A stretch of 14,067 nucleotides of DNA from positions 3,547-17,613 of the forward strand of contig DDVH01000058.1 of NCBI GenBank assembly GCA_002345215.1, given 5' to 3'. This DNA comes from Anaerolineales bacterium UBA2317. GTDB taxonomy: Bacteria; Chloroflexota; Anaerolineae; Anaerolineales; Villigracilaceae. Shown here piece after piece: positions 1 to 6,568 of the stretch; position 1 is the stretch's first letter, and every line of letters begins with the position of its first letter. Below the pieces are notes generated by a model. That model was not told where the DNA came from. It worked only from the letters and a program-made list of their open reading frames with translations, and did no database searches. The position numbers and the translations under genes were made by a program.

Positions 1-293
1 GGTGCAGGTGTGATAGTTGGAATTAATTCTTCTGTTGGTTGAACATTGGGTGGGAAGATTCTGACAATACCAATTTGAATAAATTCAAGTATCGCCGCAC
101 GCACTGGTGGAATCGCAAAAAGGCTGACGAGTAGAATCAGGATGAGGGTCAATGACCAAGTTAAACGTCTAGAAATGAAGCGAGGTTGAGTCGACGGGTG
201 AATCTTCTTCATCACATCCGCAGAAATATCAGGCGTGGATGGATAATCCAATCCTTTTGAAATAGAAAAAACTTTTTGCTCAAACTCGTTCAT
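1..293 (-). CDS. Single-pass membrane protein next to ECF sigma factor, possible anti-sigma factor (C-terminus beyond window)
   Basis: I translated this by hand; 97 codons are visible and the frame is still open at base 1. The start MNEFEQKVFSISKGLDYPST uses an ATG overlapping the sigma-factor stop (ATGA arrangement, 4-base overlap), so translation is probably coupled. About 45 N-terminal residues are hydrophilic and would be cytoplasmic. A single membrane segment follows (around WSLTLILILLVSLFAIPP, residues 48-65), then the stretch RAAILEFIQIGIVRIFPP and the start of a Pro/Thr-rich outer part. A cytoplasmic stub, one membrane helix and a position directly after an ECF sigma gene fit an anti-sigma factor or other cognate membrane regulator. 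I see no HxxxCxxC zinc motif in the visible part, so it is not a classical ZAS-type anti-sigma. The function is inferred from context. Confidence 0.6.
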   Translation of the reverse strand, partial: MNEFEQKVFSISKGLDYPSTPDISADVMKKIHPSTQPRFISRRLTWSLTLILILLVSLFAIPPVRAAILEFIQIGIVRIFPPNVQPTEELIPTITPA

Positions 294-877
294 GCTTCAT
301 GTCCTTCAGAAAGAAACGGAAAATCTTTTTGAATCACATTTCGTAATTTTTCAAGTGCACGATTCAAGCGTGATTTCACTGTTCCTTCTGCAATTTGTAA
401 AACTTCAGATGTTTCGTTCACAGATAAATCCATAAAATATCGTAAATAAATAATTTGTTGGTCTTGAAAATTTAACGCCTGTACGGCTTTCCATAAATCA
501 TTTGCCTCATTATGTTGCAAATTTTTTTCTTCAAGATTCGCTTGCGGAATTTCATTTTGGAAAGCACGCGTTAACGCCGCCAAATATCTGCCTGCCGAAC
601 GGCGACGATTGCTTGCCAAATTGGAAGCAATACTCAACAACCACGGACGCAACGGGCGCGTTGAATTAAAACGCTTGAGATGATTCCAAGCGCGCAAAAA
701 AGTTTCTTGCGCCACATCTTCTGCATCGTCGGGGTCGCCAAGAAGTAAATAGCAAAGCCTAAAAACCGCCTGCTGATGCGCCTGCATCAACGGTTCCCAA
801 GCCACCGCATCGCCATGTGCGGCGCGTTGTATTAGAGTTGTCTCATCCAAATAAGCCTCTGCAGAGGTGATTTTCAT
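290..877 (-). CDS. RNA polymerase sigma factor, ECF subfamily (sigma-70 family)
   Basis: This 195-residue protein has the normal ECF length and only the two core domains. Region 2 covers about residues 12-95. It holds the core-binding and promoter-melting motif DAEDVAQETFLRAW (51-64) and the -10 recognition segment PLRPWLLSIASNLASNRRRS (75-94). Region 4 covers about 125-180, with LNFQDQQIIYLRYFMDLSV and the helix-turn-helix IAEGTVKSRLNRALEKLR that reads the -35 element. It should direct RNA polymerase to a small stress or envelope regulon. The gene overlaps the following membrane-protein gene by 4 bases. Its own ribosome site is weak (GGCGG about 9 bases before the ATG). It diverges from kamA. 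Family assignment is secure; target promoters and the inducing signal are unknown. Confidence 0.93.
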   Translation of the reverse strand: MKITSAEAYLDETTLIQRAAHGDAVAWEPLMQAHQQAVFRLCYLLLGDPDDAEDVAQETFLRAWNHLKRFNSTRPLRPWLLSIASNLASNRRRSAGRYLAALTRAFQNEIPQANLEEKNLQHNEANDLWKAVQALNFQDQQIIYLRYFMDLSVNETSEVLQIAEGTVKSRLNRALEKLRNVIQKDFPFLSEGHEA

Positions 878-917
878 ACACTATACACCGCCAAAATTAA
901 AATCGTTCCATGTTGTA

Positions 918-946
918 TTGACCCGCATTTGGTTTGCTTTTACAAT
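918..946 (+). promoter_or_regulatory. Predicted sigma-70 promoter of kamA
   Basis: TTGACC (918-923) and TACAAT (941-946) are separated by exactly 17 bases, each one mismatch from consensus. Transcription would start near 953, giving kamA an untranslated leader of about 190 bases. It lies in the divergent region between the sigma-factor gene and kamA. Confidence 0.65.
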
Positions 947-1060
947 GTTTTTATGATTGTGAAGTTTGCAGGATTTTTTAGACCCGACCACGACCCTCCG
1001 CTTCAACCCTGACTTTTAATCTGGTGTTTGAACCTCAGGTTTTTGTTTGTCGTGAAGTTT

Positions 1061-1123
1061 GAGATTGCTTACCACTTCGTGGCACACGTCGCCGCAAGAA
1101 CAAGAGCGCGGCTCGCAATGACA
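1061..1123. repeat. Repeat-like structured element in the kamA leader
   Basis: The segment begins gagattgctt and ends gctcgcaatgaca. The outer arms ATTGC (1064-1068) and GCAAT (1115-1119) are complementary. Inside are a small hairpin CCAC-TTC-GTGG (1072-1082) and GCCGC (1091-1095) facing GCGGC (1108-1112). Its GC content is above that of the flanks. The 'gattgctt ... tcgcaatgaca' ends resemble a short intergenic repeat I associate with several bacterial genomes including Chloroflexota; that recollection is unverified. Only one copy is in the window. A 10-base direct repeat GTGAAGTTTG (959-968 and 1052-1061) borders the leader on its left part. Confidence 0.4.
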
Positions 1124-1142
1124 TATAGAATTGGAGGAACTT

Positions 1143-2474
1143 ATGAATACCCCGTTTGTTTCTAAACGTGCTGAAATTTATAAAGACGTTCCAGATGAAA
1201 AATGGAACGACTGGCGTTGGCAGTTAAGTCACCGCATGAACAGTGTTGAAGATATTGAAAAAGTTTTACCTTTAACCGATAGTGAAAGAAAGGCTTTACA
1301 AACACAAGGTTTGTTCCGTGTAGATGTAACACCTTATTTCATTTCGTTGATTGACCCCAACGACCCGAACGACCCAACTCGCAAACAAGTGATTCCAGTT
1401 GCAGAAGAAATGCAATCATTTACTTCGATGATGGAAGATTCACTTGCAGAAGATAAACATTCGCCAGTGCCCGGTTTAGTGCATCGTTATCCAGACCGAG
1501 TTTTGATGTTAGTCACAACCCAATGTGCATCGTATTGTCGCTATTGCACACGCTCACGCATCGTCGGCGACCCCGGACAAACATTCAATCGTCAAGAATT
1601 TGAAATGCAGATTGAATATCTCAAGAAGACTCCACAAGTCCGCGATGTTTTACTTTCTGGTGGTGACCCACTTGTGCTTGCTCCAAAAGTTTTAGAAGAA
1701 TTACTTTCTCGCTTGCGTGAGATTCCACATATTGAAATCATCCGCATTGGAACGCGTGTGCCGGTCTTTATGCCAATGCGCGTCACCCAAGAGTTATGTG
1801 ACATGCTTGCAAAATATCATCCGTTGTGGATGAATATTCACGTCAATCATTCGAATGAAATTACAAAGGAACTTGCCGAAGCCACAGACCGTTTAACCAA
1901 AGCCGGCATTCCACTTGGAAATCAAGCCGTGTTGTTAGCAGGCGTGAATGACAATGTTCATATTCAACGTCAACTTGTACATGACTTAGTCAGAATTCGT
2001 GTGCGCCCGTATTATCTATATCAATGCGATTTGGTCGAAGGTTCTGGTCACTTCCGCACGCCGGTTGGCAAAGGCATTGAAATTATGGAAGGTTTACGTG
2101 GACATACTTCTGGTTATGCAGTTCCACAATACATCATTGATGCCCCCGGCGGTGGTGGAAAGATACCTGTCATGCCGAATTACATGATTAGTATGTCTGA
2201 CCATAAAGTGATTCTGCGAAACTATGAAGGTTATATCACCACGTATGAAGAGCCGACAGATTACGTCCCATCTGATGCGGCACAATATAAAGGTTTGAAG
2301 CGTCCAGAGCCAGGTCAATCTGGTTTAACTGGCTTACTCGAAGGTGAAGAAATGTTCATCAAACCTGAAGGTTTTGACCAATTGCATGAACGGGATGGCA
2401 TACAACATCGCCTCAAAGATGCAAGCAAATGGAAGCCGTTAGGAATTGGCTCAGGTGAAAATCCGCAAGAATGA
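1143..2474 (+). CDS. kamA: L-lysine 2,3-aminomutase (radical SAM, PLP-dependent)
   Basis: The enzyme interconverts L-lysine and L-beta-lysine using a [4Fe-4S] cluster, S-adenosylmethionine and pyridoxal phosphate. The radical SAM motif CxxxCxxC is present as CASYCRYC (Cys128, 132, 135). DVLLSGGDP follows (about 168-176). The PLP-lysine motif DAPGGGGK is at 333-340, with Lys340 as the Schiff-base residue. Asp296 (in YQCDLVEG) and Asp333 match the two aspartates that bind the lysine side-chain amine in the clostridial enzyme, so lysine is the likely substrate. At 443 residues it is close to clostridial KamA (about 416) and longer than the EF-P modifying EpmB. The ATG at 1143 is chosen because GGAGG lies 5 bases upstream; an in-frame TTG at 1131 would sit on that ribosome site. 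No other lysine-fermentation genes (kamDE, kdd, kce, kal) and no beta-lysine acetyltransferase are nearby, so the role (lysine breakdown or osmolyte beta-lysine) is open. Confidence 0.93.
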   Translation: MNTPFVSKRAEIYKDVPDEKWNDWRWQLSHRMNSVEDIEKVLPLTDSERKALQTQGLFRVDVTPYFISLIDPNDPNDPTRKQVIPVAEEMQSFTSMMEDSLAEDKHSPVPGLVHRYPDRVLMLVTTQCASYCRYCTRSRIVGDPGQTFNRQEFEMQIEYLKKTPQVRDVLLSGGDPLVLAPKVLEELLSRLREIPHIEIIRIGTRVPVFMPMRVTQELCDMLAKYHPLWMNIHVNHSNEITKELAEATDRLTKAGIPLGNQAVLLAGVNDNVHIQRQLVHDLVRIRVRPYYLYQCDLVEGSGHFRTPVGKGIEIMEGLRGHTSGYAVPQYIIDAPGGGGKIPVMPNYMISMSDHKVILRNYEGYITTYEEPTDYVPSDAAQYKGLKRPEPGQSGLTGLLEGEEMFIKPEGFDQLHERDGIQHRLKDASKWKPLGIGSGENPQE

Positions 2475-2526
2475 TTACAATAAAGATGCGGCAGACCAAT
2501 CACTGCCTTCGATAAAGGAGATATTT

Positions 2527-3216
2527 ATGCAAAGAAAATTCACAATACTATTGTTGCTGGCAGTTCTTTTATCTGCATGTTTACCTACAGGGCAAAGCGC
2601 AGAAGATGTTGACTCTATTGTCAATACAGCGGTTGCACAAACGATGGAAGCCAATCAACGCATTGATGATGCAGTCAATCAAACTTTAACGGCACAAGCC
2701 CCACTTGCTACAGCCACAGTAGAATTCACTGCCACATTTGAACCAATCATCATTGTTACAGATACACCAATTCCACCAACAGTTACTAACACCCCATCCA
2801 GAAGTGGCGGTAGCAGTAGTGGAGGTGGTGGGGGCGGAGGCGGTGGCGGAAGCAGTAATAGCGGAAGCACAGGCTCTGCTTATTCATGTGCAGTTGTTGC
2901 AGAAAAGCCTTTTGATGGTGCTACCTTCAAACCCGGCGATTCATTTGATAAATCATGGACTATCAAAAACACTGGGACACAAACATGGGATGCGAATTGG
3001 GAATTTGAGTATAGAGGTGGTACAGATATTTCCCCAACTGGTGATTTCTTAATTGGTCAACAAGTTCAGCCAGGTCAAACTATTACATTGGTCATTGAAG
3101 TAGAAGCACCTGCTGTTGCCTATAAAGATAGCGGTGAAATCTTTGTGATGACATGGTCACTTAATAACGGGACCCATTTCTGTACACCGTTTGTAGCCAT
3201 AAAAGTAGTCCCATAA
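2527..3216 (+). CDS. Lipoprotein with polyglycine linker and NBR1-type Ig-like domain
   Basis: This 229-residue protein has a lipoprotein signal peptide: positively charged MQRK, a hydrophobic core, and lipobox LLSAC with Cys18 as the lipidated residue. Residues 25-57 are Ala/Gln/Thr-rich and helical in character. Residues 58-92 form a Thr/Pro stalk. Residues 92-117 are a Ser/Gly linker with ten consecutive glycines (99-108). The C-terminal domain (about 118-229) has the pattern KPGDSFDKSWTIKNTGTQTW of the Ig-like domain first named from NBR1, with Cys121 and Cys219 placed to form a disulfide. The protein should be anchored to the outer face of the membrane and display the Ig domain. The start is set by AAGGAG 6 bases before this ATG; an upstream in-frame start at 2446 would overlap kamA. 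It follows kamA by 52 bases with no terminator, so the two are probably co-transcribed. The ligand is unknown. Confidence 0.85.
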   Translation: MQRKFTILLLLAVLLSACLPTGQSAEDVDSIVNTAVAQTMEANQRIDDAVNQTLTAQAPLATATVEFTATFEPIIIVTDTPIPPTVTNTPSRSGGSSSGGGGGGGGGGSSNSGSTGSAYSCAVVAEKPFDGATFKPGDSFDKSWTIKNTGTQTWDANWEFEYRGGTDISPTGDFLIGQQVQPGQTITLVIEVEAPAVAYKDSGEIFVMTWSLNNGTHFCTPFVAIKVVP

Positions 3217-3237
3217 GTTTTTCAAATCAGTATGATA

Positions 3238-3269
3238 ACAAAGGTCACAGAAAATTCTGTGACCTTTGT
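3238..3269 (+). terminator. Perfect 15-bp hairpin after the kamA-lipoprotein unit
   Basis: ACAAAGGTCACAGAA (3238-3252) and TTCTGTGACCTTTGT (3255-3269) are exact complements around a 2-base centre, so the stem is very strong. It begins 21 bases after the lipoprotein stop. The T-tract behind it is poor (cgttta), so termination may be inefficient or the stem may act as an RNA end-stabiliser. Confidence 0.65.
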
Positions 3270-3301
3270 CGTTTAAGACTACTTAATCTATAAAAACAAT
3301 T

Positions 3302-3330
3302 GTTACAAATGAAAACTTTGTAGTTATAAT
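3302..3330 (+). promoter_or_regulatory. Predicted promoter of the second Ig-domain lipoprotein
   Basis: A perfect -10 TATAAT (3325-3330) is preceded, after 17 bases, by GTTACA (3302-3307), four of six matches to TTGACA. The predicted transcript start near 3337 lies past the ATG at 3329, which rules out that upstream in-frame start and supports the ATG at 3362. Confidence 0.55.
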
Positions 3331-3361
3331 GAAGCATTGTACCCACCTCAATAGAATAATT

Positions 3362-3997
3362 ATGACTCAAAACAGTAAAATTACCTTATTCTTAATATCT
3401 ATTCTAATAACACTTGCATGTGTGCCGACCTTACCAACAGAGTCGGCACCTATTCCCACACTTGACCCGAATGCCCCACTGACTGCAATTGTAGAAACTG
3501 CCGCTATGGCGGCGACTCAAACTGCACGCTTCGCGCCTCCTACTTTAACTTCAACTGCTACACCAACCCGAACACCTCAACCCACCGAAACTATTACACC
3601 CACCTTCATCTTTGTTCTGCCAACCTCCACCGTTCCACCAACAATGATAAAACCCGGCAGTTCCGGATTATTACTTGAATGTCAAATCTTGTATCAAGAC
3701 CCGCCTGATAACAAAATTTTTGATAAAGGTGCTACGTTCACTGCCATTTGGACAGTTGCCAATGTTGGCTTAAATACATGGCCCTCCGATAATGCTGATT
3801 ATCGTTACTCTAGTGGCAATGAACTTCACTTACAACCCATATATGATTTTGAAAATAATGTTGCCTCAGGAGATACTGTAACCTTCTCGGTTGCTATGCA
3901 AGCACCAAACCAAGTGGGGACGTTTTCTACGATATGGCAAATCTCAATTGGAAATGAAAGATTTTGCTCAATGAGAATTAACATTATTGTCGGATAA
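3362..3997 (+). CDS. Lipoprotein with Thr/Pro stalk and NBR1-type Ig-like domain
   Basis: This 211-residue protein has the same architecture as the preceding lipoprotein. A hydrophobic signal ends in lipobox TLAC (Cys20). A Thr/Pro/Ala-rich stalk follows (about 21-100, for example TSTATPTRTPQPTETITPT). The Ig-like domain spans about 104-211 (DKGATFTAIWTVANVGLNTW), with Cys107 and Cys202 in the same relative places as in its neighbour. It lacks the polyglycine linker. The start at 3362 is preferred because the other in-frame ATG (3329) lies inside the predicted -10 box; no good Shine-Dalgarno is seen for either, so the start is moderately certain. It is a diverged tandem paralogue with its own promoter, and it converges on pheT across a shared terminator. 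It is likely exposed on the cell surface; partners are unknown. Confidence 0.8.
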   Translation: MTQNSKITLFLISILITLACVPTLPTESAPIPTLDPNAPLTAIVETAAMAATQTARFAPPTLTSTATPTRTPQPTETITPTFIFVLPTSTVPPTMIKPGSSGLLLECQILYQDPPDNKIFDKGATFTAIWTVANVGLNTWPSDNADYRYSSGNELHLQPIYDFENNVASGDTVTFSVAMQAPNQVGTFSTIWQISIGNERFCSMRINIIVG

Positions 3998-4004
3998 TAA
4001 AAAA

Positions 4005-4028
4005 ACATCCGAGACATGTCTCGGATGT
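4005..4028. terminator. Bidirectional rho-independent terminator between convergent genes
   Basis: ACATCCGAGA (4005-4014) pairs with TCTCGGATGT (4019-4028) around loop CATG. A run of A precedes it and a run of eight T follows it, so it reads as an intrinsic terminator on both strands. It sits between the lipoprotein stop (3997) and the pheT stop (4038) and would end both transcripts. Confidence 0.9.
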
Positions 4029-4037
4029 TTTTTTTAT

Positions 4038-6560
4038 TTAACTTCTTAACTTTGCACCAACTTCGTGTTCCAAGCGTTTGATAATTTTATTTCGTATCGC
4101 GGCGGCATCAGCATCGGTCATCGTTTTATCTTCGGCTTGATACGTAAGATTATATGCCAATGATTTTTTACCTGCGCCGATTTTTTCATCGCGATAGACA
4201 TCAAACAATTTGACATTGCTGACGCTTCTTCCTCCGGTCTGCTTGATGAGTGCCTCGACAGATTCTGCCAACACTGATTCATCTACGATGATGGCGATGT
4301 CTTCGTACACAGGTGGGAATTCAGAGACAGGTGTAATGCCATAGGTCGGATTAATATTTCGCAGAGTCTCTAAATCAAATTCGGCGACAAGAACAGCCGA
4401 ATCACCAAGTTCATATTGTTCTTTAACCAATGGGTGCAATTCACCAAAGACTCCTACAACTTGTCCATTGATTTTGATTTCAGCAGCTTTGCCGGGGTGC
4501 AAGTGGGGAACAGATTCTGTTGAAGTGTAAGAAATGTTTGTGAGGCGCAACCCGCTCAAAAGGAGTTCGAGGCGTCCTTTCAAATCGTAGAAATCAAATG
4601 TAGATGTATCCTTAATATCCCATGCGTTTTCTTTTCGTAAACCAGTCATCGCAATAGCAAGTTTACGAGGCTCGTTTGGTAAATCATTTTTGTTTGGTTC
4701 AAAGATACTTCCAATTTCAAACATCGCAAACGAATCACTCAAGCGAATATTTTTTTCAAGCACATCCAAAACAGATGCAGTGAGACTTCTTCGTAATACA
4801 CTTTTTTCAGGTGCAATTGGATTTGCCAAATGCACATATTCATTATGTTTTACAACGCGTGATTCTTTTTCAATAGATGTCATGCGATAACTAACAACTT
4901 CTTGCAAGCCCAATGCGATTAACAAATCACGAAGATGTTCTTCCCATTCATGCACGGGATTTCCAACTTGCGGAGGAAGCGCATCCGCCATTGTTGTTGT
5001 AGGAATATTATCGTAACCATAACCGCGCGCGACTTCTTCAATCACATCGGCGAGACCAATGACACCTTCAGAAATATCCATGCGATGATCCGGCGCGATG
5101 ACCTGAATTTTATCTTTGGTAACTTTGCATTTGAAATCAAGTTTTTCAAGCAATGACGCAATTTCTTTTGCAGTGAGTTCAATGCCAAGTAATCTTTTTA
5201 CATCATGTGGAGTGACATCCACAACTGAATCTTTCGGTTTGAGTGGATATTCATCAATAAAGCCAGGCGCGATTTTTCCATTCGCCCATTGACTCATGTA
5301 ATGCAAACCAAGTTTGACTCCATGTTCTGCCATGGCTGGATGCACGCCACGCGAAAAACGGAACGATGCTTCTGATGGAAGATTATGTTGCTTGGCAGTT
5401 TTGCGAATGTTGATGAAATTCCATGCCGCACCTTCGAGCAAAATATTTTTTGTTTTGTCAGTAATTTCAGTTTCAGAGCCGCCCATCACACCAGCCAAAC
5501 CAACAGAGCCTTTTTCATCACAAACTAAAACATTCGTAGATGAAAGTGTTCTTTCATTGCCATCAAGTGTGGTTAACTTTTCACCATCTTTCGCGGCGCG
5601 TGTGGTGATTTTAATTTTCTTTTTGCCAGCACGTTCTTTCAACGCATCATAATCAAAGGCATGGAGTGGTTGACCTAATTCCAACATCGCATAATTTGTT
5701 GCATCTACAACATTATTGATAGCGCGAATGCCTGCAAGTTTAAGCCTGCGTTGAATTTGGTATGGACTTGGCTTGATTTCAACATCACGAATTAATCCAG
5801 CAGTGAATCTTGGATTCAATTCTGGAGTCGTAATTTCGATTTCAACCAACTCTTCAACCGAATCACCAGATGTTTTGAGTTTTGTTACAGGTTTCTTTAA
5901 TTCACGACCAGTCAATGCGGCGAGTTCTCTTGCAATGCCAATCACATTTGCATTGCGTGCCATGTTTGGCAAAATGGAAATATCTAAGACGGCATCACCA
6001 ATGTAATCAGCAAGTGGAGTTCCAACGGGTGCATCCTCGTCAAGGATAATGATTCCATCACTTTCTTCTGTAATGCCTAATTCTTTTTCAGAACACACCA
6101 TAGAATATGAATCCACGCCGCGGATTTTTGCACGCTTCAACGTCATCAACACTTGACCTTCGGCATGTCCATCATATAAAACCGAACCTTCTTTTGCATA
6201 AGCCACTTTGATTGGCTTTTCCAGTTTGCCTGTACCTTTCAAATGAAAGATATTCGGCGCACCAGTGAGCACAACTTGATCTGCTTGACCATCATATAAA
6301 TCAAGCAATGTTAATCGGTCCGCGTTGGGATGCGGTTTTACTTCCCGAATTTCTGCCACGACAATTTTGTCTTTGTCCCATGCAATGCCGTTGGTTTTAA
6401 ATTCATGTTTTTCGCCTTCTTTATATTCAGGCTTAGGCAAACCGACATATAAAATTTCGTCAACTTCCATGCCAGCAAGTGTGAGTTTGCGTGCAATATC
6501 TTCGACAGATAAACCATCGAGATTGATAAAGTCTTTTAACCAAGAGAGAGGTATCTTCAT
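4038..6560 (-). CDS. pheT: Phenylalanine--tRNA ligase beta subunit
   Basis: PheT pairs with PheS in the (alpha-beta)2 enzyme that charges tRNA-Phe in the cytoplasm. Domains in order: N-terminal start MKIPLSWLKDFINL; EMAP/OB-type tRNA-binding domain (about 62-195, with VKPHPNADRL); B3/B4 editing domain (about 230-405, with LELGQPLHAFDYD, GLAGVMGGSE and EASFRFSRGV); B5 domain (about 443-515); catalytic-like core (about 540-735); C-terminal ferredoxin-fold anticodon-binding domain (747-840, with EFPPVYEDIAIIVDE). At 840 residues it is somewhat longer than the usual roughly 800. The extra length lies mainly in the tRNA-binding domain: charged segments near 41-62 and 106-140. It starts 8 bases after the pheS stop, and its ribosome site (AGGTGA) overlaps that stop, so the two are one operon under the T-box. 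All domains look intact. Confidence 0.97.
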   Translation of the reverse strand: MKIPLSWLKDFINLDGLSVEDIARKLTLAGMEVDEILYVGLPKPEYKEGEKHEFKTNGIAWDKDKIVVAEIREVKPHPNADRLTLLDLYDGQADQVVLTGAPNIFHLKGTGKLEKPIKVAYAKEGSVLYDGHAEGQVLMTLKRAKIRGVDSYSMVCSEKELGITEESDGIIILDEDAPVGTPLADYIGDAVLDISILPNMARNANVIGIARELAALTGRELKKPVTKLKTSGDSVEELVEIEITTPELNPRFTAGLIRDVEIKPSPYQIQRRLKLAGIRAINNVVDATNYAMLELGQPLHAFDYDALKERAGKKKIKITTRAAKDGEKLTTLDGNERTLSSTNVLVCDEKGSVGLAGVMGGSETEITDKTKNILLEGAAWNFINIRKTAKQHNLPSEASFRFSRGVHPAMAEHGVKLGLHYMSQWANGKIAPGFIDEYPLKPKDSVVDVTPHDVKRLLGIELTAKEIASLLEKLDFKCKVTKDKIQVIAPDHRMDISEGVIGLADVIEEVARGYGYDNIPTTTMADALPPQVGNPVHEWEEHLRDLLIALGLQEVVSYRMTSIEKESRVVKHNEYVHLANPIAPEKSVLRRSLTASVLDVLEKNIRLSDSFAMFEIGSIFEPNKNDLPNEPRKLAIAMTGLRKENAWDIKDTSTFDFYDLKGRLELLLSGLRLTNISYTSTESVPHLHPGKAAEIKINGQVVGVFGELHPLVKEQYELGDSAVLVAEFDLETLRNINPTYGITPVSEFPPVYEDIAIIVDESVLAESVEALIKQTGGRSVSNVKLFDVYRDEKIGAGKKSLAYNLTYQAEDKTMTDADAAAIRNKIIKRLEHEVGAKLRS

Positions 6561-6568
6561 ATCATCAC

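Noticed and set aside
878..916. Autoregulated ECF-type promoter (GGAAC ... CGGTG) before the sigma gene on the minus strand
   Set aside because: GGAAC is present but the spacing to CGGTG is about 14 bases and transcription would start almost at the ATG; a TATAGT there is also too close to the start codon.
953..1130. Lysine riboswitch upstream of kamA
   Set aside because: The leader length is suitable, but I could not find the conserved five-helix core sequences of the L-box, and the structured part looks like a nested inverted repeat instead.
2446..2526. Upstream start for the first lipoprotein
   Set aside because: It would overlap kamA and bury the lipobox signal 27 residues inside; the ATG at 2527 has AAGGAG at correct spacing.
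2821..2850. Phase-variable simple repeat in the polyglycine tract
   Set aside because: All four GGN codons are mixed, so there is no uniform repeat unit; variation in length is possible but slipped-strand switching is not indicated, and changes would stay in frame.
2679..2870. Minus-strand frame encoding a proline/leucine run
   Set aside because: It is the reverse reading of the Gly/Ser linker of the lipoprotein gene and has no ribosome site.
2738..3052. Plus-strand frame inside the first lipoprotein gene
   Set aside because: It is a +1 shadow of the coding gene with a valine/alanine-rich artefact from GGN repeats; the lipoprotein frame has the signal peptide and Ig motif.
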